DNA of 64,000 bases from Przewalskia tangutica (taxonomy: Eukaryota > Streptophyta > Magnoliopsida > Solanales > Solanaceae), in contig CM056721.1 in the NCBI GenBank assembly GCA_029844215.1, positions 137,917,254 through 137,981,253 of the forward strand, in the 5' to 3' direction. The notes beneath the pieces were generated by a model, which saw only the letters and a program-made list of their open reading frames with translations, made no database searches and was not told where the DNA came from. Each line of letters begins with the position of its first letter. Positions within the stretch are counted from its first letter, which is position 1. A program made the position numbers and the translations under genes. Below, in pieces: positions 8,644-19,092 of this stretch.

Positions 8644-9410
8644 CAATACAATACCACCATGTTACGAGGTGCAAGAAAATCAGCGAGACCAGACCCTATT
8701 TGGCACAAAGATTACATCACAACTCTTAATTCCTCTGCTTGTTTATACCCTGTCTCTGACACTGTTTCTTATTCTCATCGCCAGCGGGATATCGAACTTT
8801 GTTGCGAGCCTCCTCGACAGCGAGCCAACTATTCGATGGCGGCAAGGATCGAAGATGGGTTGAAGCGATGGCGTAAATCAAGGCACTTGAAGACAATGGC
8901 ACTTGGCAATTAGTGACATTACCAGCAGGAAAGAAGGCAATAGGATGTCGATGGGTGTACAAGATAAAGCACAAAGCAACTGGTGAGGTGGAAAGGTTCA
9001 AGGCCAGACTGGTAGCGAAAGGTTACAACCAGAAGGAGGGGATGGACTACCAAGAAACATTCTCACCAGTGGTGAAGATGGCCACTGTGAGAGCTGTGAT
9101 CTCTCTTGCATCAGCACAACAGTGGACAATCCATCAAATGGATGTCTACAATGCCTTTCTGCAAGGAGATCTCCATGAAGAGGTGTACATGCAGATCCCA
9201 GATGGTTTTGGTCACAACAACATAGGCGAGAAAAAAGCAGTGTGTCATCGCGAAGTCCCTTTATGGCTTAAAGCAGCATCAAGACAATGGAACATCAAGC
9301 GACCACGACCGCTTGTCTCATCCGGTTTCAAACAAAGCATCGAAGATTACTCCTTTTGCAAGCAACAAAATGATAGCATTGTGATAATTCGATTTATGTG
9401 GATGATCCGT
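8644..9410 (+). pseudogene. Reverse transcriptase of the 5.27-kb copia element
   Basis: A damaged linker (8644-8890) leads into GKKAIGCRWVYKIKHKATGE, RFKARLVAKGYNQKEGMDYQ and HQMDVYNAFLQGDLHEEVYM, the fingers and palm of copia reverse transcriptase. The first catalytic Asp is in QMDVYNAF. After GFGHNN the frame degrades. The YVDD catalytic motif survives at 9395-9406, but in another frame. Repeated one- and two-base indels make the enzyme inactive as read. Confidence 0.88.
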
Positions 9411-10344
9411 TGATTACAGGAATGATTCAACTCGATTGGTCGCGAAAAACAACTGCGATCTACTTTTAAGGTCGAGGATGCGGGTGAGTTGAGATTTTCT
9501 TGGCATTGAGTTTGCGAGGAACTCGAGGGTATTCTCGTCGTCAAAGGAGGTACGCTTTAGAGCTGATATCTGACATGGGTCTTGCAGGTGCAAAACCTGC
9601 CCATTCCCCCATGGATGTGAATCAGAAGTTTACCACCATTGAATTTGATGATCATATGGCATCAATGACAGACTCAACTAGACCTCAACCAGCCAGTGGT
9701 GATGATATGTTGAAAGATCCCGGTACTTTCAGAAGGCTTATTGGACGACTCCTGTACCTGACCACCACTAGACCAGATATCGCGTTTGCTGTACCTCGTC
9801 TTAGCTTGATTCGCATGCACCTAAAGTGTCACGCATGGAGAAATTTGGTTTGCGAGTTGTTAAGTTTGTAAAGAGAGAACCAGGGCTAGGAATTTTTCTG
9901 TCCAGTTCCAGTTCCCCCCAACTCAAGGTATTCAGTGATGCTGATTGGGGTTCCTGCGTGAATAGTCGAAGGTCAATCACTGGTTACGTGGTTATGCATG
10001 ACTCTTCACCCATCTCTACTAAGTCAAAAACAAGACCGCGATTTCGGAGCTCGCGGCGAGAATATAAGTATGGCGGCTTGATGCGAAGTAGTATGGATTG
10101 TTGCCTATTTCAAGACGCGGTGTTAAGATTGACACCGATCTCGGTGTATCTGCATGCAAGTCCGCCATTCGAATATTGCAAATCCAGTCTTCCGAGAGGA
10201 CCAAGCATCGACATAGATTGTCATTTCATTCGGGAAAAGATACGCGTTGGTCTCATCATCGTATACATACCACCGAACAACGACCGACTTGCTCACCAAA
10301 CCTCTTGGTCGACAACATTCGTTCTGCTTTCCAAGCTAGGGTGA
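9411..10344 (+). pseudogene. Reverse transcriptase C-terminus and RNase H
   Basis: YALELISDMGLAGAKPAHSP and FRRLIGRLLYLTTTRPDIAF belong to the connection region. KVFSDADWGSCVNSRRSITG contains the first catalytic Asp of RNase H, and IDIDCHFIREKIRVGLI marks its end, with LLSKLG as the terminal residues. At least six small indels scatter these blocks over different frames. Confidence 0.85.
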
Positions 10345-10368
10345 AAAATATTTTCATACCTCCTAGCT

Positions 10369-10378
10369 TGAGGGGGGG
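10369..10378 (+). other. Polypurine tract
   Basis: TTGAGGGGGGG abuts the 3' LTR start at 10379. It primes plus-strand DNA synthesis and fixes the LTR boundary as TATTG rather than TG. Confidence 0.85.
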
Positions 10379-10682
10379 TATTGAAGAATAATGATCTAAT
10401 GTAATGTCCATTATTATAATTGTTGTATAGTTACAAGGGTAAAATGGTCCTTCTACGTGTGAAGGGCAAGGATGTCATTTCCCTATATAGGATATTTTAT
10501 ATCCTACCGATTGCTTGTATCTTTCACTTAACGCTTCACTTTTCATTTGTATCCATTCGAGAAGGTTCCTGATTCTCTCTGTCTTCTCCTTTAACTTCTT
10601 TGTCTATACATTTGAATCTCCATTAAAGGAGAGAACCAGGTGTTCGTGGCCTGGTTCTCAACACAGATCTGTATCCTCAACA
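10379..10682 (+). repeat. 3' LTR of the 5.27-kb copia element
   Basis: 304 bp, TATTGAAG...TCAACA, with the same TATA box and hairpin as the 5' LTR and one base difference. It is followed by the target duplication CTTTT at 10683-10687. Confidence 0.93.
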
Positions 10683-10733
10683 CTTTTACTCTACCTCCTT
10701 TTATGTACAATCCGACATGGTATCAGAACAGAG
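10683..10733 (+). mobile_element. Right end of the split older LTR with primer-binding site
   Basis: After the target duplication the old LTR resumes and ends in CAATCCGACA at 10717. TGGTATCAGAACAG (10718-10731) follows, an initiator-Met primer site with slight decay. No gag reading frame follows, so only this LTR and its leader remain. Confidence 0.55.
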
Positions 10734-11217
10734 ATAGATCTCGGATTCGATTGTTCGAATCTGACCGACACCCAACAACCTTAACATCTTCAAGGTAAAA
10801 ATTTCAAGAACTAAATATAAAGTAAAAAAATCTTTAAAAGAAAGAAGGTGGGGGTTGGGTGTGTGTGGTGGAGGGGGAGGAGACAACAAGCTAATTAAAA
10901 TACCAAGAGTTTGCCAGAAAAATGATCTCAAGAAAAACAAAGTTGAGGTGAGAAACATAGCTGTAATGTTTACTCCAACTTCTTAACTAAGCAAAACAGC
11001 TAAAATTTCATTAATATTTTTGGTATTTTGCCATAATTTTAATGATTGAGTTGTAAGTAGGAGAGTGAGAGTACAAAGTACTTAAATAAGTAACGCTTCT
11101 TCCATTTAATTTTTCTTGGATTTCTTGAGTAGAAGTAGCTTAGATAGTTTGGTTATAAATGCAAATTTCCTTTTGAGTTTTATATAGCGTTGGTGTAAAT
11201 GATTTTTATACTATTTG
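10734..11217. other. Intergenic, decayed leader of the older element
   Basis: The sequence is AT-rich with a purine-rich GGTGGAGGGGGAGGAG tract near 10868. No gag motif or other gene could be read. Confidence 0.4.
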
Positions 11218-11372
11218 TTTTTAAATAGTCCGCTGCATAAAGCATTTCGTGTTAGTTGGATTCGAGGAAGAGCTGCATAGTCTAGTCTAATACAAGCATT
11301 AGTGACTCCTTCCATGTTAGAACTCGTGACTTATATGTTACACGGAGATAACTTAACGTTGCTTCAAAACTC
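11218..11372 (-). mobile_element. TS-like SINE (minus strand)
   Basis: Read on minus: GAAGCAACGTTAAGTTATCT, CGTGTAACATATAAGTCACG with a GAGTTCTAAC B-box remnant, then CACTAATGCTTGTATTAGAC and a tail AATGCTTTATGCAGCGGACT. This is the order of the tobacco TS SINE (known wording GGTAAAGTTGTCTCCGTGTG, CACTAATGCTTGCATTAGG, GGATGCTTTGTGCACCGGG), diverged. It supports a Solanaceae host, since TS SINEs are described from that family and relatives. Confidence 0.7.
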
Positions 11373-11528
11373 CCCTTCAATAGATAAATCTCTTTAAAAT
11401 GTGAAATTTGTAAACATAAAAATAAGACAAAATTACATGTTATATCAGGTGTGGTGATCTAATAGGGTAGAATTCCTTGCACCGACGATGTATAACATGT
11501 AAGTTATCGCTACACCCTTTTGAATTCT
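11373..11528. other. Intergenic, nothing recognised
   Basis: No coding or repeat-end signal is seen here apart from short AT-rich runs. Confidence 0.4.
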
Positions 11529-11627
11529 CAAGAATTGTTTAATGTCCAATAAATTGAACAATTTAGGCCCTCAATTCTATTTAATTATGAGATAGTAATA
11601 GTTATGTAGCTTATATGCCATGCATAT
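11529..11627 (+). repeat. Direct repeat, copy 1
   Basis: CAAGAATTGTTTAATGTCCA...GAGATAGTAAT...ATGCCATGCAT recurs at 12331-12421 with scattered changes and small indels. The copies are about 800 bases apart. Neither shows LTR ends or a primer-binding site, so this may be a local duplication split by later insertions, including the LTR relic at 11.82 kb. Confidence 0.75.
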
Positions 11628-11817
11628 GATACTATCAATGTGCTATGTTTTAGTTTACTAATAAGGAAAATAGCGATGAAGGGGAAGTCTACAATGTGAT
11701 ACCGAAGGACCACACTTGCCAACTATTTATGAGTAGGAGAAATTAACAATCATAAAATATATTAAAGGGTTATCATATATACTATTCCAAATCTATTTCT
11801 TATTGGCTCGAGTTTTA

Positions 11818-11975
11818 ATAAACGTGTATAGTGATTCATACAATCTACCCATAATTAGAATATATTTTATATATTGTGTAAATATAATTATGATAAGATT
11901 AGGATTCCTATTATATAAGAGATGAATATTGTACACTATATATATTGATATTAATGAAAAAAACTTTTAAGAAAC
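11818..11975 (+). mobile_element. Solo LTR relic of the 26.5-kb copia family
   Basis: TAAACGTGTATAGT, CTACCCATAATTAGAATAT, GATTAGGATTCCTATT and GAATATTGTACACTATATAT follow the same order as the LTRs at 26494-26702 and 32951-33160 read on their sense (minus) strand. About 20 bases in the middle and the right end are missing. The copy is in plus orientation with no internal region next to it. Confidence 0.75.
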
Positions 11976-12330
11976 CTTTAATTGAATAACTGATGTTCGA
12001 CTAGAAGTATACCTAATTACATGCTAATTGCTTCATATTTTATTACTCGACAAGCACATGATTCTATATTTAAGAAAAAAAACAAAGTAATTTCCGTTTT
12101 AGAAGTCAGATTGGATTTTCAATTGGTGCTCAACAGAAGGGCTCCAAACGTCTTCGAGGCGAGACGTTTTTTTTCAGAATATCATCAAATATATTTCCAT
12201 TGATTTCGTGGGAAACAGTTACTGACAAACACCCTTTCGAAGGATTCCATCGGAAATTTCAGAGAATTCCGTGAAAAATCCATAGATTTCTAGTAGGAGC
12301 ATATAAATTCGCATTACTGTTTTGAAGTTT
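11976..12330. other. Intergenic with short TTCC/GGAA inverted motifs
   Basis: 12190-12300 contains ATTCCATCGGAAATTTC and ATTCCGTGAAAAATCC, wording typical of subterminal repeats of plant CACTA-type elements. No terminal repeat was found, so no element is called. Confidence 0.3.
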
Positions 12331-12421
12331 CAAGAATTGTTTAATGTTCAATAAATTGAACAATTTAGCCCCTCCGTTCTATTTATGAGATAGTAATTAT
12401 GTAACATGTCATGCATCATGC
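12331..12421 (+). repeat. Direct repeat, copy 2
   Basis: Diverged second copy of the 11529-11627 sequence (CAAGAATTGTTTAATGTTCA...GAGATAGTAATTATG...CATGCATCATGC). Confidence 0.75.
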
Positions 12422-12967
12422 AACTTATTTTCTGGTGAAAATGGATCTAACAAGAAAATCAATTAGAAATTTGTTTTAACGGAGTTTGAAAATAAGTGAG
12501 TTGTATCCGATCTGGTACACTTCTTTACGAGTCAGATTAGACTGATAAGTAGTGAATACGGCTAGTAAATAATTTAAGATAAAAAGAAAGCAGATTCTAG
12601 AAAATGTATGTAAAAACAATGGATGTTCTTCTGTCTATTGCTTAGAGAGAAAAAAGAGTTAGGATTACAAAGTGTGAGCAAGATGATCCTCCTTCCCTCC
12701 TAAGTTACCTTTATATAAACCAAATTGGACTTTTCCACTCCCAAAGTATGGGTGATGTAGCTTCAACGTTCGTGTATATTGTGTCACTCTCTGATCGAAA
12801 CTGACAGATGTGTCTTGGGTTGGTAGGAGTGGGGAACAACTGTAGAAATCTCCTGAATCCTCCGAGCCCGATGTAATATGCCCGAACTAAAATATTAAAT
12901 AATTGGGATGGAACTTTTGTAGCGAACTAATTCTAACGACGAAATGAATTATGAATACGACGACAAG
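12422..12967. other. Intergenic, nothing recognised
   Basis: Mixed-composition sequence without family-like reading frames, terminal repeats or RNA gene features. Confidence 0.4.
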
Positions 12968-13190
12968 AGACTTGCCCTAACAACAAGTTATGGTGATCGT
13001 CGTCAAATCCTGGTGATCACCATTACATATGTTGCGTAGAAATTCACCTAACACATCATGCTATGGTGATGGAAAAATCCACACGTAACTTCAGGATTTA
13101 TTTAGCATTTGTGGCTGAAATTATGGTGATCCGTACGGATTTGTTGCCAAAATGCTGACGATCACCATATAACTTGTTGTGTAGATATTT
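12968..13190. repeat. Hairpin repeat unit 1
   Basis: The unit begins AGACTTGCCCTAACAACAAG and has inverted arms ACAAGTTATGGTGATCGTC (about 12984-13003) and GACGATCACCATATAACTTG (13157-13176). The interior carries GTTGCGTAGAAATTCACC and further GGTGAT/ATCACC pairs, so most of it could fold. A second diverged copy follows directly. This could be a small foldback or MITE-like element; no target duplication was recognised. Confidence 0.65.
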
Positions 13191-13216
13191 CAATCGAAAT
13201 AAATTCCTGACGAGTT

Positions 13217-13440
13217 GCCAAGAGACTTGCCCTAACAATAAATTATGTTGATCGTAGCCAAATCCTGATGATTAATATAACATGTTGCGTAGAAATTCAC
13301 CAATACATCATGCTATGACGATGGCCAAATCCATAGATATATCCAAGATATTTTTAGCATTGTGGCTGAAAATTATGGTAATTTATCAAGATTGAGCCCA
13401 AAATCATGACGATCACCATATAACTTGTTGCGTAGAAATT
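13217..13440. repeat. Hairpin repeat unit 2
   Basis: The unit restarts with AGAGACTTGCCCTAACAATA and carries the same internal landmarks in the same order (GTTGCGTAGAAATTCACC, CATCATGCTATG, GTGGCTGAAAATTATGG), ending GACGATCACCATATAACTTG TTG. It is tandem and in the same orientation as unit 1. Its left arm is more decayed than the right. Confidence 0.65.
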
Positions 13441-14937
13441 TTAGCTTTTTGCTTCATAATTGATCCAATCAACTCCAAATTTGATATCTAACCTTCTAAT
13501 GTCAGTCCCGATAATTTATAATTGTTAGATTCAATTCAAAACTAAATATTAATAAGTCCACGTTGTATTCTTCTATAACGAGCTAAATAAATCCCAACAA
13601 TGTGTTCCTAGCAAATGTATATATTTGCACAACCTTCTTTTAAATGTATCAAGTATTAAGAAAAGGACACTCCGCTTAAGTTTCTTGATTCAGTGCAACA
13701 ATATTTTTGTAAGGAGGTTAATTGTATGGTTTGCCCTTCAAAAGGGTTGGTCTTTAATTTTTCGCTTCAAATGGGTTTGTCTTTAATTTTGTCCTTCAAA
13801 ATTGAACTTATTCTTATAGGTAGGGTTGGACATATTTCGGTTCAAACTGAAAAAACCAACCGAACTGAACTATTTTTAAATTCGGTTTTGGTTTTTCGGT
13901 GTGTTTGGCCATTTCGGTTTTAATTTTTAAAAGTTCAATTTTTTGGTTCGATTTTCAATTTTTAAAATTAAATTCGGTTAAACCGAAAAATAGGTTACTT
14001 AAACATGTAACATTTTACATTATGTGGGTACAATCCTTGGCCCAAAATAAAATAGACCCAAACGGCCAATACAAGTACAATATCTACTTATGCTCAAGTT
14101 CAACAGTCTTCACTTTTTTTTTATTACATGGAATCTGCGGCGGCTATCCACAATTTCCTGTGTAATAGCTCGCAAACACTCCTTACTTCTTCATTGAGGG
14201 TTCTTATTCATCAAACTTGCCCATATACTGACGATTGAAATGTGCCAAAATTAAAGACCACGGATATGAAGGGAAAAAATTAAAGACAAGTGCGATTTGA
14301 AGGCCGATCCGCGCAAAAACAAATGTAACAAAAATGGCCCAACCTGTAAACTTCTAATTAAAGTCAAATGGCCCCCCAACATGTACCAACCTCTAAATGA
14401 AGCCCAATGAACCAACATATACTAACTTCTAATTGAAGCCCTATGGCCCAACACTTCTGCAAACTAACATGTCTTTTTTCTCAAGGATTTTACCTGGTCT
14501 ATCAGCTATTAGAAGTTATACAGGAATAAGAACTTTCTGAATATTACAGATATAACAGATTTTATTTCAGTATGTTGAGGTACTAGATTTAAGTCTCACT
14601 ATTATTCATTTTGTGCCGCCACAGAGAGAAAATTCAAAATTTTAAAGTTTATGAATTTTTGTAACGATTATAAAATAATATATAATAATTATTAATTATA
14701 ATAGAACAATTATAACTATTTATTCAATTTCATAATACATAATCTGGACAAAAGCTATTAGATTCAAAGAGCTATAAGATAGATAGTAAGAAACATAATA
14801 AAGGAAATGTGTACAAAAATTAAATTCATAATCTAATTACTAACACCTAATATCGCTATTCTAAAATTTGGAACGTATAAAATTTAAATCTCACGTTCTC
14901 CTTTGTTCTCATGAACTTCTTATTATGTTGTGGATCC
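13441..14937. other. Intergenic with AACCGAA/TTCGGTT-rich patch
   Basis: 13826-13995 is full of TTCGGTT and AACCGAA on both strands, able to fold, of a type common in plant non-coding repeats. The rest, including 14000-14937, shows only short AT-rich frames with no family match. No RNA gene was seen. Confidence 0.4.
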
Positions 14938-16002
14938 TGATGCGCCATTTATGCGCACACTAACGCAAGTGCACGTGTCGTGACAAGTAATATAGTCTAG
15001 AAGACCGAGTTATCGTCCTCAGGGATTAGTGTTCAATTTTCAAATTCTATTCTATGGTATCTATTTGGTAACTGATGATTGATAAAGTGTTTATAACTAT
15101 AATTATGAATGCTAATTAAACTACTTTGTTTTACTTCAGTTATGGTGGAAATAGGGCTTCCAAATATCCTCAACTATCCGCTCATCTTACTTGTTAATGC
15201 AATTAATTATGGTTCTTCTTCTATTTTGAGATAGCAGGTTAACTAAGCCGTTTTATACTCATGTTAAGGTAATATAAACACTCAACCCCAATATAGAACC
15301 CTTCTACCTTTCGGTGATAAGATTGACTATAAAGGAGGATTAAGAGCAATAACCTATTAATACTACACAAGTATCGGGGTACTTTCGTCCACGATTTAAC
15401 CTATGTTTATTCAACTATAGCATATTCACAATCTCCCTTTGCTTTCGATTAGAAATCATATGGATTATGATAATTAGTGATCAATTAATTAACAAACATT
15501 CAAGACAATTATTGAATAAATCTCAACAACAACAAGAAGAACCAAACCATGCATTAATTCATAAGAATAAGTTTCAAGTGATTTGACATGGAAAGCCCTA
15601 AATTAAGTTAGTTCTAGCGTAGGCATGTGAGAACTAAACTAATATCCAACATAAACTATAAAGAAATAAAACAATAAACAAGAAATTACTAAGAAGTGTT
15701 CTCAAATCTTGATATCAAAGTTTTGTGAATAGGCAAGGATGTGAACAAACAAATCTGAACTAAAGGCAGATGTTTATAGCCTCTAAAACGTTTTCCAGTT
15801 TTTACTACAGGCCTTGGCCCATTTCCATTCGAATTTGTCGCTTTTCCGCCGTAGCCTTCAGCTGGCGCGCTGAAACTCTGCGACTCTCTGTAATTTGGGC
15901 ACCGTGGCGCTCGACCGCTGGCCGGAGCGCATGCATTCGTGCGCCAACTTTCACTTTTTTTCTCTGGACCTCTGTAGACGCCATCTTTTTGCTCCTTTAA
16001 CA
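14938..16002 (-). mobile_element. Decayed solo LTR of the Athila-like gypsy family
   Basis: ACGCAAGTGCACGTGTCGTG, AAGTAATATAGTCT, GACCGAGTTATCGTCCTCAG and CACAAGTATCGGGGTACTTT follow the same order as the gypsy LTRs at 52341 and 61498. The right third diverges and holds a GC-rich patch (15840-15960). The right end is placed at TTTAACA (16002). No primer-binding site or body adjoins it and no target duplication is visible, so it is an old solo or truncated LTR. Confidence 0.7.
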
Positions 16003-16582
16003 TATTAAGGTCATGTGTCCTGAATTCTTTTAAGAGAAGATCAAGATTTAAGAATCTATAAATCTATCAAGAGGTGTTTTACTAACTCGAACGGAGACCT
16101 GTCTTATAAATTTATTAATATAATTTCTTTTTTTTCAGAATTCAAACTGAAGACATCTGATTAAAAATAAATGGACTCTATCCAATCTCACCACAATTCT
16201 TATGGACTTCAATTGTAGTCTAAGTTTACGTGAAAGTTTACCAAAGTCTTTATTTTAGCAAATATAAACTATAAGAAGAACAAGTTGGGTAAAAGCCTGT
16301 CGATCTTTTTCTGTTTTCTTCCTAGGGATTGCTAGCACTTCCAACCAAGTTGAGTTGTTTTCCCTTTTACTTTTCAAATGGTACAATAAGGTACAGAGTT
16401 CAAGTCAAACTAGTTGATACTAATAGATACTTGCACATCCTTTCAAGAATTATTACTAAAATTTACCTATGCTACGTACTTGAATCATGGATGACTTTTG
16501 GATAAAGCCACTAAAGCTCAAACTTTAGGCCTCTCATTTTGTTATATTTTTCTTTTGAAAATTATTAAGTACTTTGAGTATT
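16003..16582. other. Intergenic, nothing recognised
   Basis: No ORF, terminal repeat or RNA gene could be supported here. Confidence 0.4.
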
Positions 16583-16832
16583 TGTTGGAATATACAAGAT
16601 ATACGGGCAGATATACTGGGTATAGTATAAGACTTTAAGTAGTAAGGGTATTTTCGTCTTTTAGCAGGCAAGGGTATTTTCGTCTTTTCCTTATTTTCTT
16701 ACTCCAGTATAAATAGAATGTTGTAATCGTTTTAGGGTTCTTAATCGAAAGCTTACAAAACTTCGATTGATTCTTCGTTCAATCATACGGATTGATCAGG
16801 TGATAAATGCAACATGGGTGTGGATTCTAACA
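16583..16832 (+). repeat. 5' LTR of the truncated copia element
   Basis: 250 bp, TGTTGGAATATA...GATTCTAACA, with regular TG...CA ends. AAGGGTATTTTCGTCTTTT occurs twice (16644-16662 and 16670-16688). TGGTATCAAAGCAC, the primer-binding site, starts at 16833. Confidence 0.85.
16708..16715 (+). promoter_or_regulatory. LTR TATA box
   Basis: CAGTATAAATAGAATG is a textbook TATA box in the middle of the LTR, directly after the duplicated 19-base motif, which could hold U3 regulatory sites. Confidence 0.6.
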
Positions 16833-17109
16833 TGGTATCAAAGCACTAGGAGTGCGGATCGATGCTATCCTCATTGTTTGGAAGGTCGATGAAGCTTCGC
16901 AAGGTTATGTAGATCTTGCTTACTACAGGTTAATAACCATTCTGCGTGTTTAAATTGACATCGAGCGTGCGTGATCGAAGCGTGTTGATTTCGCATGATT
17001 TAGTTTTTCGTCACTGGCGATTGAATCGACCTTTGAGCGTGTTGGTTCGATATATTTTCTGAGAGTTCGATTTCCTTTTAGTTTAAATTTGATATAAACT
17101 GCGAGAGTC

Positions 17110-18047
17110 ATGGAGAATGAAAGTTTTATTTCCAGGCTGAACATCGCGGATCACAATCATCCGTTATTTTTAGCGGTTCGATGCTCTAACTCGTCTAGTG
17201 GAGATTCAATTGGTAGGGATGGAGAACTACACTGTGGAGTCGAGTTATGCGATTAAATGCGCTACGAAAAATAAGATTGGATTTATCGGCGGATCGTAAG
17301 CGAGATACTTACGGGGTTGAGCACGCATGCGTGATGGGATCGATGTAACGCGATGATAATCTCTTGGATTATGAAGAATGTTAGAAGCATTTGCTTAGTG
17401 GTATTCTGTATAAGACGACTGCACATGCAGTTTGGAAGGATCTGAAAGAAAGGTTCGACAAGATAAACTTGTCTCGTGTGTATCAGTTGAAGAAGGAGCT
17501 GGCAATGCTACATCAAGGTATAACATCAGTAGCTAGTTATTATTCAAGGATAAAGGATCCATGGGACGAAATCGACTCGATAATCCCACCTCCGACTTGT
17601 GAATGCGCCAGTCCAAGGGAATATATAGAGCACTTAGCAAACCAACGTCTGCTGGAGTTCCTGATGGGACTGAATGATAGCTACAATCAAGCTAGGAGTC
17701 ACATTCTTCTTATGACACCTTCGCCTAGTGTAAACCAAGCTTATGCCATGATCGCGCAGGATGAGAGTCAGAAATTGATGACTGGAAGACATGTAACATC
17801 AACTGAGTATGCATCATCTGAATCGACTGAACCTATAGCCTTATTTGGAAGGCCTAGCAGTAACCAGAACAGACAACAGAAGAAGAACATGTACTGTGAT
17901 CACTGCAGAATGAAAGGACACTGTAGGGAAATATGTTACAAATTGATGTATTGTGACTATTGTAACAAACAAGGCCATGTGAGGGATAAGTGTTCTGCAC
18001 TTGCTGCGATAATAAGGCTCTGTGATTCGAAAGGAAGAAACAAGTGA
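17110..18047 (+). pseudogene. gag of the truncated copia element
   Basis: The ATG at 17110 opens MENESFISRLNIADHNHPLF, matching the DHNHPL gag start of the 5.27-kb element. Between 17170 and 17390 several small indels break the frame. From 17391 it is open: DLKERFDKINLSRVYQLKKE, YYSRIKDPWDEIDSIIPPP and two zinc knuckles, CDHCRMKGHCREIC and CDYCNKQGHVRDKC. It stops at 18047. Confidence 0.88.
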
Positions 18048-19092
18048 ATCTTTGCTATGACAGGAGAAGGTAATGGATACGACTATGGACAATACAAAGG
18101 AGGAATGAGGAACTGAATCGAACAACGAGGCGATTTCAGCGGATGATGAGTGACGATTTCGTGATTGATGAGAACACCCGCACGATAAATATGGGAAGAT
18201 GATTGCAGCAATCCAGCAACAAATGAATGACAATACACAGATGCCTCAAGTACATATGGCAGGTAAGCCTGTACTTAATAAGGAAACCGATCCAAATTGG
18301 ATAGTTGATTCAGGAGCAACCAACCATATGGTGAATGACAAGAGTTTGATTGAAGAACATGGTTTCACAGAAAGTGCAGGTCGTGTGCAATTACCAACTG
18401 GAGAAACAACAACAATCACACAGGCTGGGAGTTATAGACTAGGAGGAGGTGACCTTATTAAGAATGTGCTATGCGTGCCAAGCTTCCAGTTTAATCTCCT
18501 CTCAGTCTCAAAGTTGACTAAGGAACTGAATTGTAGTGCATCCTTTTTCCCTGACTTCTTTATTCTGCAGGATCTCTTCACTGGGAGGGTGAAGGAGATT
18601 GGTAAAATGGTTGATGGACTCTACATGCTGAGAACAAGAATAAGAGGCAACTCTGGTCAGATAGTCGATGGGGTATACACACATGACAGGAGGCAGCTGA
18701 AGGAGACTTCCTTGGCAGCTGATATTGCAAAGGATGATAGGCAGGGAGGAGGAGAGTTATGGCATAAAAGGCTAGGGCATGTTCCTATGAGCATGTTGAG
18801 GAAGATAACCAGTTTTGAAGATAAATCCAAGTTCACATTAAAGCATTGTGAGATCTGCCCTATAGCTCGACAAACCAGGAAACCATTTCCTACTAGCACT
18901 AGTAGAACATTATTTGCCTTTCAATTGTTGCACATTGATGTTTGGGGACCTTATAGGGTACCTACTTATAATGGGATGAGGTACTTTCTCACTGTTGTGG
19001 ATGATTATAGTAGATATACCTGGGTTTTCCTGTTACATATGAAGTCTGATGTTTCCGACGTGCGAGACCTCAATTGTTCGAGTCATAAATAA
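18048..19092 (+). pseudogene. Protease and N-terminal integrase, fused to foreign sequence
   Basis: A damaged linker is followed from 18199 by an open frame with NWIVDSGATNHMV (protease Asp in D-S-G-A), NVLCVPSFQFNLLSVSKLTK, LWHKRLGHVPMSMLRKI and CEICPIARQTRKPFP. Then comes the integrase start, HIDVWGPYRV, through WVFLLHMKSDV. After 19049 the last residues (SDVRDLNCSSHK) come from an inverted LTR, giving a chimeric end. The second Asp and the Glu of integrase are absent. Confidence 0.88.

Larger units (their letters stand above)
5411..10682 (+). mobile_element. Complete Ty1/copia retrotransposon (5.27 kb)
   Basis: The order is 5' LTR, Met-tRNA primer site, gag, protease, integrase, reverse transcriptase, RNase H, polypurine tract and 3' LTR, the copia arrangement. 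Five-base target duplications CTTTT lie at 5406-5410 and 10683-10687. The two 304-bp LTRs differ at one position by hand alignment, which points to a very recent insertion. The coding region nevertheless has many frameshifts. It is nested in an older LTR. Size and domain order are normal for an autonomous element. Confidence 0.93.
16583..19049 (+). mobile_element. 5' half of a Ty1/copia retrotransposon
   Basis: LTR (16583-16832), Met-tRNA primer site, gag, protease and the start of integrase are present. Everything after the early integrase core is missing, because the sequence changes abruptly at 19049-19050 to an inverted LTR of another copia family. It is a relative of the 5.27-kb element: the gag, protease and integrase wording is parallel, with different LTRs. 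Confidence 0.88.
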
